From the NCBI GenBank assembly GCA_964581095.1, contig CAZONK010000130.1, forward strand, positions 1 to 9,695: DNA of 9,695 bases. Reading direction: 5' to 3'. Made by a program: the position numbers and the translations under genes. Positions 1 through 7,521 of the stretch are shown in pieces; positions within the stretch are counted from its first letter, which is position 1; each line of letters begins with the position of its first letter. The DNA is from SZUA-230 sp964581095. Lineage in GTDB: Bacteria > Bacteroidota > Bacteroidia > Cytophagales > Cyclobacteriaceae. The notes beneath the pieces are model-generated. The model was not told the origin of the DNA and ran no database searches. It was given only the letters and a program-made list of their open reading frames with translations.

Positions 1-107
1 TTTTTCATTTGAGCTAAAAGTCTAACTTGATTCAACCAATTTATTTTATTTAGGGTGTGAATTTGATCCTTGGACTACTTTTACTGACTGCCGATGGTCA
101 ATTTTTT

Positions 108-138
108 CATCTTTTAGATGCGGTTTTGTGGACAAAAC
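108..138. repeat. Two adjacent small palindromes near the left IS end
   Basis: CATCT-TTT-AGATG (108-120) and GTTTTGT-GG-ACAAAAC (123-138) are two back-to-back inverted repeats with 5- and 7-base arms. They lie 38-68 bases downstream of the transposase stop codon. Neither is followed by a T-run on the transcribed strand, so they are not clear intrinsic terminators. They could be subterminal structure of the IS or chance in AT-rich DNA. Confidence 0.35.
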
Positions 139-175
139 GCACTTGTCCTTTGGTTGCCCTGGTTTTCAACAACCC

Positions 176-1474
176 TTACTGAGCGATAAGTTGCCGGAAT
201 AAGTCTTGGTACACGAAGGCTTTGGAGAGTTGATAGTAAATTCTCCTTTTCGTTTTCTTCAAAGTGGCACCAATCTTTAGCAAGCGAACCCTGATGGTAT
301 CAATGCACCACTTTTTTGCTTCCTCGACAGTTGTCTTACCAATGGCCGACTTCAAGAGCAGAAACATCTCATAGGCCAGGGAACTTATTAACAATCGGGA
401 AAAATTAGCCCAAAAGCCATGATTGGATAGCCGGTCGGAGAAGCACATATTTTTCACCTCTTTGATCCGATTCTCGCTAGCCTCTCCTCGCTTCACATAT
501 AAATCAAAGTAGATTTTGCGGGCATCTCTTTGTGGCAGGTTACTTACAATATGGCGTACGTTGAGCCCCTTGCCGGTACTTTCCACTTTTGAGTAACACT
601 GCTGGGCTTTGGGCCAGCTTTTTGCTTTATAGGTGTGGCTTATAAAATGTTGGTGTTTGATACCCTCTCTTACATATAAATGCCCTACGGCCTTTTCAGC
701 TCTTTTTACCTTTCGTTTCAGCACTTCGTTACTGGCCTGTCCCATCACAAAGCCCAACTCAAACTGGTCTGCCAAATGATAAAATGCAGGGCAACTAAAG
801 CCGCTGTCTGCCCGGATAATGATTTTGAGTTGTGGGTAAGCGGCACGTATCTTTTGGACCACACGTTTTAGAATGGCTACATACCATTTATTGGAATGGC
901 TGTTGCCCGGACGTAGTATGGGTACAATAATCTGACCGGTATGGCCATCATGAAAAAATAATTCATTATACATAAATTGACCATAATAGCCATTGTACAT
1001 TGATAGTTGTTGTGCTCCATAGGTAGGATCATCGGTGGCATCTATATCGATGATAATTTGCTTCCGCCCTTTCAATGAAGCTACATAACGATCAACCCAG
1101 CCATAGCATACATCAAAAATACCTTTCTTTCCAAATCTGTTTTCGAACCTGGACAAGGTAGGTTGCGATGCCATCTGGCCATCCAGTATGTCTTGGTAGA
1201 GTGGATCATTTTTTAAGTGTTCAACATCATTGGTATCTTCATAGCCCTGCATCAGGGTGAATACACGTTGTTTGAGCAGTTTTTCTATACTGTGGACAGT
1301 ACGAAAAGGGTCTCGAAAATCAGGGATGAGTTGACTAAAATAATCTATAAGTTTATGTTTTTTCTCTAGCTTCTCTAGTAAAACAATGGCTCCGTCCGAA
1401 CTGATTTCGCTAGCCGAAAAATCAACGGAAACTTGTGTATTTCCTCGATAAAATGCTGTAATTTTACTGCTCAT
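176..1474 (-). CDS. IS1380-family DDE transposase
   Basis: This is a 432-residue transposase that catalyses cut-and-paste movement of its IS. The N-terminal third holds the family-typical segment MASQPTLSRFEN (101-112). The RNase H-like catalytic core follows: the first acidic motif is IDIDATDDP (142-150, probable D145), the second is RADSGF (D223), and the last acidic residue is probably E334. E334 sits in a Y326-R329-E334-K341 arrangement close to the YREK signature of IS4-like enzymes. The length matches full-size family members and the frame is open throughout, so the enzyme is probably functional. The ATG at 1474 is preceded by a good Bacteroidota promoter element. Recent IS activity is plausible because no decay is visible. 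There are no passenger genes. Confidence 0.95.
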   Translation of the reverse strand: MSSKITAFYRGNTQVSVDFSASEISSDGAIVLLEKLEKKHKLIDYFSQLIPDFRDPFRTVHSIEKLLKQRVFTLMQGYEDTNDVEHLKNDPLYQDILDGQMASQPTLSRFENRFGKKGIFDVCYGWVDRYVASLKGRKQIIIDIDATDDPTYGAQQLSMYNGYYGQFMYNELFFHDGHTGQIIVPILRPGNSHSNKWYVAILKRVVQKIRAAYPQLKIIIRADSGFSCPAFYHLADQFELGFVMGQASNEVLKRKVKRAEKAVGHLYVREGIKHQHFISHTYKAKSWPKAQQCYSKVESTGKGLNVRHIVSNLPQRDARKIYFDLYVKRGEASENRIKEVKNMCFSDRLSNHGFWANFSRLLISSLAYEMFLLLKSAIGKTTVEEAKKWCIDTIRVRLLKIGATLKKTKRRIYYQLSKAFVYQDLFRQLIAQ

Positions 1475-1517
1475 ATTTGGGTATGCTTTAAAGTGTTGTT
1501 TTTGTTGTTAACTATCT

Positions 1518-1525
1518 CAAATATA
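1518..1525 (-). promoter_or_regulatory. Candidate promoter -7 element of the transposase gene
   Basis: On the minus strand this reads TATATTTG, a full match to the Bacteroidota -7 consensus TAnnTTTG. It lies about 43 bases upstream of the transposase ATG, which would leave a short leader. No TTG is found at the usual distance of about 19 bases upstream; the nearest is 27 bases away, inside the candidate right terminal repeat. The position in the correct orientation just before the only gene of the IS supports it. Confidence 0.5.
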
Positions 1526-1613
1526 ACACTTTACACCCATTTTATCCACCTCCAAATGAATTTTTCGGGTTTGAAGAAATGTCATTGGTAGTAAAATATT
1601 TTTATCCGGTACA

Positions 1614-2837
1614 CTATAATTCTACCGCAAATATCCACGGGTACAATTGTGCTAACACGAAGAGTATGATTGAAAAAATAAGACCAAACATAAATACAGT
1701 ATATGAGATGCGAAGCAGCTTATATTTTTTACCAAGCACTACGCCAAGAAAATAGATATCCTTGATTAACGAATCGTATAAATAATTGCCATCTTTCATC
1801 ATTTCTTTCATTCCCCACAAATAATTATCAACACCCATACCATGGAAATTTCCGAAAAACAGCAGGTTTGTTTCCCTGTTTTTAATGTCTTCTTCGGTAA
1901 ACTTCCCCTTTGAAATATTGGGTCTGGTTGCAAGAATTGAAAATACGATGGTAGTGAGTGAAGTGATCATTAAAGACAATGCGGGGATAACCAATTGAGG
2001 ATCTGTTTCAAACTTTCTGAATAATACCGAAAGTATAATAGAGAGGATGATGGCATTGACAGAAATCATGATATTGGCTTTGTTATCAGCCATCCCGCTC
2101 AAAGTAAGGTGATTTTTAGAAGTGATACGAAACATTGTCTCGATGCCACGCGTAGGCTTCAGTTCTCTATCACTGTCAATTTTGTTCTGAAGTTTTACAA
2201 GTTTCGACTGCAATTGGCCTACATACTTGTCAGTATCTTTCCCAATTTTTGTTTTGCGCAATTTTTTTATATTTTTTGCTTTTTTCGGATCCAGTACGTA
2301 TTTGCCAAAGTTTGTAAAGTAAGAATGGACATTGGCAAATCGAATTGTCTCGCTTTTCCATTCATCATCCGTGCGGTCTTTTGTTCCATGTGCTTCCTGC
2401 TCTTTTTTAAGGAGCAATGATTTTGTCATGAACTTACCGGTTGACAAATGGTACAAATCAGCATCACATAACACCTGTCCAATTTTGTCTTTTGGCTTCT
2501 GTGGAATACGTGTGGCTTCAATTGCGTTTAGAACAATATTGATTTTGTTCTCGGGGTAATCCTGATCTGAAAGAAATGCTTTTGCCATGGCAATACTTTC
2601 AGTTTCATGGTCTTCATATGTTTTCGAGTATCCGATATCATGGAGCCATGCTGCTACAACTACAAGTTCTGTGTCCTCCTCACTCAATTCTGAGACTTTT
2701 GCAATTTCTTTAGCGGCATCCACTACCTCTTCGGTATGTGCAAAATTATGGTAATAATAATCCTCCGTAATTTCCTCATCCAGAATCTTGTGGACAAACT
2801 TTCTGGTTTCTATAATAATTGCAGATTTTGAAAACAT
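1614..2837 (-). CDS. HD phosphohydrolase fused to Pycsar-effector-like membrane domain
   Basis: This 407-residue protein has two parts. Residues about 15-150 form an HD domain with the metal-ligand pattern intact: YYYHNFAHTEEVV (H30, H34), WLHDIGY (H66, D67), H77 and CDADL (D125/D127). Such domains hydrolyse phosphodiester or phosphate bonds in nucleotides. A charged, probably coiled linker (about 183-225) follows. Residues about 232-400 resemble the Pycsar effector family (formerly DUF5706): the conserved ADNKANIMISVNAIILS segment (250-266) enters a first membrane helix (257-273), a second helix lies at about 283-303 ending in ATRP, and a last one at about 377-398. In Pycsar defence the TM effector responds to cCMP or cUMP and damages the membrane. 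No cyclase gene is adjacent here. The ATG at 2837 is the first in frame. The domain calls are recognised from motifs; the HD domain's substrate is unknown. Confidence 0.85.
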   Translation of the reverse strand: MFSKSAIIIETRKFVHKILDEEITEDYYYHNFAHTEEVVDAAKEIAKVSELSEEDTELVVVAAWLHDIGYSKTYEDHETESIAMAKAFLSDQDYPENKINIVLNAIEATRIPQKPKDKIGQVLCDADLYHLSTGKFMTKSLLLKKEQEAHGTKDRTDDEWKSETIRFANVHSYFTNFGKYVLDPKKAKNIKKLRKTKIGKDTDKYVGQLQSKLVKLQNKIDSDRELKPTRGIETMFRITSKNHLTLSGMADNKANIMISVNAIILSIILSVLFRKFETDPQLVIPALSLMITSLTTIVFSILATRPNISKGKFTEEDIKNRETNLLFFGNFHGMGVDNYLWGMKEMMKDGNYLYDSLIKDIYFLGVVLGKKYKLLRISYTVFMFGLIFSIILFVLAQLYPWIFAVEL

Positions 2838-2902
2838 AAACCTGATTTTAGTTGTTTAAATGTATAAAATTAACTCTATTAATAATAATTAAAATAAAAC
2901 CA
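2838..2902. promoter_or_regulatory. AT-rich divergent intergenic region
   Basis: These 65 bases, with only 10 G or C, separate the start of the HD/Pycsar-like gene (minus) from the start of the lipoprotein gene (plus), so promoters for both probably lie in or near it. On the minus strand TACATTTA (2857-2864 on the plus strand) is one base off the TAnnTTTG consensus, about 20 bases before the minus-strand ATG, but no TTG lies at the right distance. No convincing plus-strand promoter was found. Confidence 0.4.
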
Positions 2903-3817
2903 ATGAAAGGCAAAATAATTCGGTCATCCATTTACTTTCTTTTAATCATACAGTCTTTTTTAGTTTCCTGTGAAAGTTCAACAAGAGAATTCAATGAAAA
3001 GTTATATCCTCCAAGCCTTTATGAGCAATTCCCCTATCAGCTCCATGATCCTGACACAACCTATACTCTATCTTCAAAACTTGTCGAAATTTCTGGCCTT
3101 GCAAATTATCAGGATAAATATTTGCTGGCAATTCAGGATGAGAGGGGTATTGTTTACGTTATTGATCCAACTAATGGTGAGATAGTAAGGGAAATAAACT
3201 TTGGAGGAAGAGGTGATTACGAAGGTATTGAAATTGTTGGAAACAACGTTTTTGTTTTAAATAGCAATGGTTTGTTATACAAATTTAAATATCCGGATAA
3301 AAACAAGAACATCGTTGAAGCAGAGGAAATTGAAACATTGATTTATGGAAAAAGTGAAATGGAAGGTTTGTGCTATCATCCAGAAAGTAACAGCCTTCTC
3401 CTGGCTTCAAAAGAAGGAGGAACACCCGATGCCACTGATTCAAAAGGGAAATCAGTTTTTATTTATGACTTAGTTTCTGGGGAATTAATCACAAAGCCGT
3501 TTTGTTCAGTTACAAAAAAAGCAATTAAAAAATATGTTGATGAATCAGGTATTACCCTTCCAAAAAAAATCAATTTTAAACCGTCTGCAATTGCAGTCCA
3601 CCCTGTTTCAAATGAACTATACATTCTAACAAGCACCGGCAAAGCTCTACTTATCATGGACTCTGATGAAAACATAGTGAACTTCACTCAATTGAATCCT
3701 TATTTATTTCGTCAACCGGAAGGTCTGTGTTTTACAAGCAATGGCACGATGTATATTTCAAATGAGGGAAGCGGTACGAGTGCCAAACTTTTAAAATATT
3801 CATACATCATCAAATAA
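2903..3817 (+). CDS. SdiA-regulated-like beta-propeller lipoprotein
   Basis: This is a predicted 304-residue exported lipoprotein. The ATG at 2903 is chosen over a TTG at 2852 because it gives a standard signal peptide: positive residues K2, K4 and R7, a hydrophobic stretch (9-21), then the lipobox LVSC with the acylated cysteine at C23. The mature part carries recurring propeller-type blade motifs: EISGLA (62-67), DYEGIEIV (105-112), EMEGLCYHP (152-160), KPSAIAVHP (226-234) and QPEGLCFT (271-278), each followed by strands such as LYILTSTG or MYISNEG. This pattern fits the SdiA-regulated family of Bacteroidota and proteobacteria, whose biochemical role is poorly known; related propellers include phytase- and NHL-type proteins. 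It ends 6 bases before the phosphatase/barrel gene, suggesting one operon and a shared envelope task. Confidence 0.8.
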   Translation: MKGKIIRSSIYFLLIIQSFLVSCESSTREFNEKLYPPSLYEQFPYQLHDPDTTYTLSSKLVEISGLANYQDKYLLAIQDERGIVYVIDPTNGEIVREINFGGRGDYEGIEIVGNNVFVLNSNGLLYKFKYPDKNKNIVEAEEIETLIYGKSEMEGLCYHPESNSLLLASKEGGTPDATDSKGKSVFIYDLVSGELITKPFCSVTKKAIKKYVDESGITLPKKINFKPSAIAVHPVSNELYILTSTGKALLIMDSDENIVNFTQLNPYLFRQPEGLCFTSNGTMYISNEGSGTSAKLLKYSYIIK

Positions 3818-3823
3818 CGATCT

Positions 3824-6800
3824 GTGTTTCTCAACAGGTATTTAGCGTTAGTTGTTTTACTTATGATTTCTTCTGCCCTTTTCGGTCAGTCGAAGCCGGA
3901 TTATTCTATTTTTTTAGTAGGGGATGCAGGAGAACCTTCGATCATCAACTCTCCACAAATGAAATCGCTTTCAAATCATCTGAAAATAATGGGTTCAAAT
4001 AGTTCTGTAGTATTTCTTGGTGATAATATTTATCCTCGTGGAATGCCCTCTGAGGACGATAATTACAGAATTACCGCAGAAGCCATAATCAATGCACAGT
4101 TGGATGCTGCGAAAAATTTGGGAGGAAATGTGTTTGTAATTCCAGGTAATCATGACTGGGAAAAGGGAAAGAAAAATGGGATGGCGGTTAATAACTTTCA
4201 GGAGGAGCATGTTGAAATGTATATGGACAGCCTGGATGTATATCTACCTGACAATGGTTGTCCGGGACCGGTAGAAATAAATCTTAGGGATGATCTGGTT
4301 CTCATTCTGTTGAACTCCCAATGGTTTTTACATCCCTGGTCAAAACCCGGGATCGACGAAGGATGCCAGGGAAGATCTAATGGTGAAATCCTGGCAATCC
4401 TTGAAGACATAATTAATCGAAATAAAGGGAAGAAGATAGTGATTGCCTCTCACCATCCCATGTTCACGTACGGAATACATGGTGGAGTGGCTACCTGGAA
4501 AGATCATATCTTCCCATTGACAAATATCAGTTCAGGTTTATACCTGCCACTGCCCATCATAGGTTCGATCTACCCACTTTACCGTAAGCATATTGGCAAC
4601 ATTCAGGATGTTGCCAATCCTGTTTACCGTGATTTTAGTGAACCCATGGTCAAACTCTTTGAAAAATACCCAAACATCATCCATGTTGCAGGACATGAAC
4701 ACAACCTTCAATATTCATTCAAAAATGGAGTTAATTATATCGTAAGTGGTTCCGGATCAAAAATTACCCCTGTAAAGTTAAAGGGGTATGCTGAATTTGT
4801 AAGTGAGACCATTGGATTCGCTCGTCTTGATTTTTATAATAGCGGGAAAGTGGACATTGTTTACTTAAATGAAAACGACAGTACACTTTTCAAAAAGGAG
4901 ATTCTGAATTCAATTTATACCCCTGAAGAAACTGTATCTGAATATTCTGAGCATCATAATTTCAAAGACAGTACCGCAACTACAGCAGCAAGTATTCAAT
5001 ACCTGATAGATTCATCGAAGTATTGGCTGGTAGGTGAAAATTATCGGGATGTTTGGGCGGCACCAGTTACGATACCATACCTTGACATTGGAAATGAAAA
5101 AGGTGGTTTGAAAATTTTACAGCGTGGTGGGGGTATGCAAACAAAATCATTGCGGCTCGAAACAAATAATGGCAAACAATATGTAATACGATCCATTGAA
5201 AAGTTCGCTGAAAAAGCTGTACCCATAGTATTTCGGGAAACGGTTGCGGCGGACCTGATCCAGGACCAGGTATCAGCATCAAATCCTTATGGAGCAATTG
5301 CAGTCCCTGGTTTGGCAGAAGCTGCCGGTATTTATCATACAAATCCGAAATTATTATATGTGCCTGATGATCCCCGTTTTGGAGCTTACCGATATGATTT
5401 TGCCAATATGCTGGTACTGTTTGAGGAAAGGCCTGCGGGTAACCGAAAAGATGTAGACAGTTTTGGTAACCCCAAAAAAATATACAGCACAATCGATATG
5501 CTAAAAAACCTCTACAAGGACAACGATAATTATGTTGATCAACAGTGGGTTCTTAAATCAAGAATATTCGATTTGTATATAGGAGATTGGGACAGACACG
5601 ATGATCAGTGGCGTTGGGCGGTTTTCAATAACAAGAAGAAAAAAGGTAAAATGTATCGTCCCATCCCACGTGACAGGGACAATGCATTTTTTATAAACAA
5701 TGGCCTAATAATGAATATTGTAAAAAGGAAATGGGCGATGCCAAAATTTCAGGGATTCGATTATGATCTCAAAAATCCAGCTGGTTTTATGTTCAACGCC
5801 CGGTATTTTGACAGGAGTTTTTTAAGTGAAATGGACAGACAGGACTGGCAAAAATCAGTAAACACCCTCCAACAAAATATGACAGACTCAGTAATTGCAA
5901 AAGCGCTTTCTGTTTGGCAGGATACAGTATATCAATTGATTGGTGATGAAATCGCTTCCAAGCTTAAGGTTCGTCGTGAAAAACTTGGGGATTTCGCTAT
6001 GGAATATTATGAATTCCTGGCGCATGAAGTCAATGTTGTTGGTTCCAATAAAAAAGATTATTTCAAAGTCAATCGTCTTGATAATGGGGAAACAAGAGTC
6101 AGGGTATTTAAGATTACTTCAAAAAGCCTGGAGTCAAAACTTTTATATGATCGAACATTCCATATGTCTGAAACAAATGAAATCCGGTTGTACGGTCTGA
6201 AAGGTCAGGATATATTCGAAATATTTGGCGAGGTAAACAAAGGGATCAAAATCAGGGTGATTGGCGGATCAGGGAAAGATGAAGTAACAGATAACAGCAG
6301 GGTTAGGGGCCTTCCCAAAAAAACATACGTTTATGACACGAAGGATAATACCATACTAAACCTGGGAAAGGAAGCTGCCAATAAAACTTCAAATGATCCC
6401 ATGGTTAATCATTACGATCGAAAAGATTTTATGTACAATTTTGCTGCCCCTCTTGCACTACTTAATTATAATATTGATGACGGAATATTTATCGGGGGTG
6501 GAATTCTGGCAACAAAGCACGGTTTTCGAAAGGACCCCTTTAAAAGCCAGCACTTTTTTCTTGGAAGTGTTGCCCCAAAAACATTCTCCTGGGACTTCAG
6601 GTATCGATCTACCTATACCAATGTTATCCGGAAACTCGACTTCAAATTAAACCTGGTTGCCCAGGCGCCTAATTATACAACTAACTTTTTTGGCCTGGGA
6701 AACGAAACAGTATTTGACCAGGATATTGACCAGGTCAAAAATGTTGAAAGGGCAATTAAATATTATCAAGTCAGGTTTGAACATTATTCTGCAGAGGGAT

Positions 6801-7513
6801 TGCTATCTAAAAGGCTGGGAACAAAAATAAACTTTGACTTCGGGTTTCATTGGCAGGGATTTGTAACACAACAGGATTATGAAGGAGATGACAGGTCCAT
6901 TCTGGATTTTGCTGAGGCTTCCGGGGATTCAAGTATTTTCTCATGGAAAACATACCAGGGGTTGGCGTTAAAATTGGTCTTTGATACTCGAAACAATATC
7001 AATTTTCCCGAACGCGGAATTTACTGGAATACCGATTTGCGCGGCTATACAGGATTGAATAATGCATCAAACAGATTTACCCGATTGCAAACAACATTTT
7101 CGTTCTATCATACTTTTCGATTACCCACCAAGCTTACATTTGCTGCAAGGGCGGGACTGGGGCAGAATTACGGATCTTATGAATACTACCAGGGTCAATT
7201 ACTCGGTGGGGTACAGTTTTTAAGAGGTTATCGTAAAACTCGATTCATTGGTGATCGAAAAGCATTCACAAATGTTGAACTTCGCTATCACCTGGCCCGT
7301 GTGAAAAGCAGGATTATACCAATGACTATCGGCCTTAATGGGTTTTATGATGCAGGTAGAGTCTGGGTAGAAGGTGAGGTATCCAATAAAGTCCACCAGG
7401 GGTATGGGGGTGGAATCTGGTTTGCACCGTTAAACAGTGCCGTACTTGCGTTTGAATTAGGACAATCTGAGGAAGAACTACGATTTTATTTCAGACTTGG
7501 TTACCTATTCTAA
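3824..7513 (+). CDS. Purple-acid-phosphatase-like metallophosphoesterase with kinase-like middle region and Omp85-type barrel
   Basis: This is a 1229-residue exported protein. The GTG start at 3824 is the only one that gives a full signal peptide (1-21, cleavage near LFG-Q). Residues 25-345 show all five purple acid phosphatase motifs: VGDAG (D34), GDNIY (D67, Y70), GNHD (N109, H110), ASHH (H210) and GHEH (H291, H293), with GHEHNLQY followed by YIVSGSGSK as in tartrate-resistant acid phosphatases. Residues about 400-730 are unassigned but contain QRGGGMQTKSL (433-443), YVIRSIEK (453-460), GDWDRHDDQW (587-596) and PIPRDRDNAFF (613-623), reminiscent of protein or lipid kinase-like folds. A small beta-rich part with GGSGKDE (814-820) precedes the barrel. 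Residues about 868-1229 look like an Omp85 surface-antigen barrel: DTRNNINFPERG (1054-1065), LRGY (1133-1136), FYDAGRVW (1174-1181) and a terminal phenylalanine. No POTRA domains are evident. The phosphatase substrate is unknown. Confidence 0.85.
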   Translation: MFLNRYLALVVLLMISSALFGQSKPDYSIFLVGDAGEPSIINSPQMKSLSNHLKIMGSNSSVVFLGDNIYPRGMPSEDDNYRITAEAIINAQLDAAKNLGGNVFVIPGNHDWEKGKKNGMAVNNFQEEHVEMYMDSLDVYLPDNGCPGPVEINLRDDLVLILLNSQWFLHPWSKPGIDEGCQGRSNGEILAILEDIINRNKGKKIVIASHHPMFTYGIHGGVATWKDHIFPLTNISSGLYLPLPIIGSIYPLYRKHIGNIQDVANPVYRDFSEPMVKLFEKYPNIIHVAGHEHNLQYSFKNGVNYIVSGSGSKITPVKLKGYAEFVSETIGFARLDFYNSGKVDIVYLNENDSTLFKKEILNSIYTPEETVSEYSEHHNFKDSTATTAASIQYLIDSSKYWLVGENYRDVWAAPVTIPYLDIGNEKGGLKILQRGGGMQTKSLRLETNNGKQYVIRSIEKFAEKAVPIVFRETVAADLIQDQVSASNPYGAIAVPGLAEAAGIYHTNPKLLYVPDDPRFGAYRYDFANMLVLFEERPAGNRKDVDSFGNPKKIYSTIDMLKNLYKDNDNYVDQQWVLKSRIFDLYIGDWDRHDDQWRWAVFNNKKKKGKMYRPIPRDRDNAFFINNGLIMNIVKRKWAMPKFQGFDYDLKNPAGFMFNARYFDRSFLSEMDRQDWQKSVNTLQQNMTDSVIAKALSVWQDTVYQLIGDEIASKLKVRREKLGDFAMEYYEFLAHEVNVVGSNKKDYFKVNRLDNGETRVRVFKITSKSLESKLLYDRTFHMSETNEIRLYGLKGQDIFEIFGEVNKGIKIRVIGGSGKDEVTDNSRVRGLPKKTYVYDTKDNTILNLGKEAANKTSNDPMVNHYDRKDFMYNFAAPLALLNYNIDDGIFIGGGILATKHGFRKDPFKSQHFFLGSVAPKTFSWDFRYRSTYTNVIRKLDFKLNLVAQAPNYTTNFFGLGNETVFDQDIDQVKNVERAIKYYQVRFEHYSAEGLLSKRLGTKINFDFGFHWQGFVTQQDYEGDDRSILDFAEASGDSSIFSWKTYQGLALKLVFDTRNNINFPERGIYWNTDLRGYTGLNNASNRFTRLQTTFSFYHTFRLPTKLTFAARAGLGQNYGSYEYYQGQLLGGVQFLRGYRKTRFIGDRKAFTNVELRYHLARVKSRIIPMTIGLNGFYDAGRVWVEGEVSNKVHQGYGGGIWFAPLNSAVLAFELGQSEEELRFYFRLGYLF

Positions 7514-7521
7514 TATTAACC

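Larger units (their letters stand above)
1..1565 (-). mobile_element. IS1380-family insertion sequence, approximate bounds
   Basis: The element is defined by its intact transposase and the non-coding flanks on both sides. A short inverted match (TTCATTTG at 4-11 and its complement CAAATGAA at 1553-1560) is the best candidate for the terminal repeats, and it implies an element of about 1.56 kb, close to the roughly 1.6-1.7 kb usual in the family. A second inverted match (GGGTGT at 53-58, ACACCC at 1533-1538) lies inside but is not symmetrically spaced. The left end may be outside the window and no target duplication can be established. The right end falls about 50 bases beyond the stop codon of the neighbouring HD/Pycsar-like gene, so that gene is not interrupted. 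The family assignment is firm; the boundaries are tentative. Confidence 0.6.

Noticed and set aside
108..138. Paired palindromes as an intrinsic terminator of the transposase gene
   Set aside because: No T-run follows either hairpin on the transcribed strand.
1472..1479. Outward-facing CATATTTG as a promoter reading out of the IS
   Set aside because: It overlaps the transposase start codon, has no TTG at the proper distance, and would only read antisense into the neighbouring gene.
2109..2559. Two overlapping plus-strand open frames within the HD/Pycsar-like gene
   Set aside because: They are antisense to a gene with clear HD and membrane-domain motifs and look like frame shadows.
2852..2902. 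TTG-initiated N-terminal extension of the lipoprotein
   Set aside because: It would put 17 extra residues before a complete signal peptide; the ATG at 2903 gives a normal lipoprotein signal with LVSC.
5067..5492. 141-codon minus-strand open frame inside the phosphatase/barrel gene
   Set aside because: It lies wholly antisense to a strongly supported coding sequence, and its translation shows no recognisable motif or signal.
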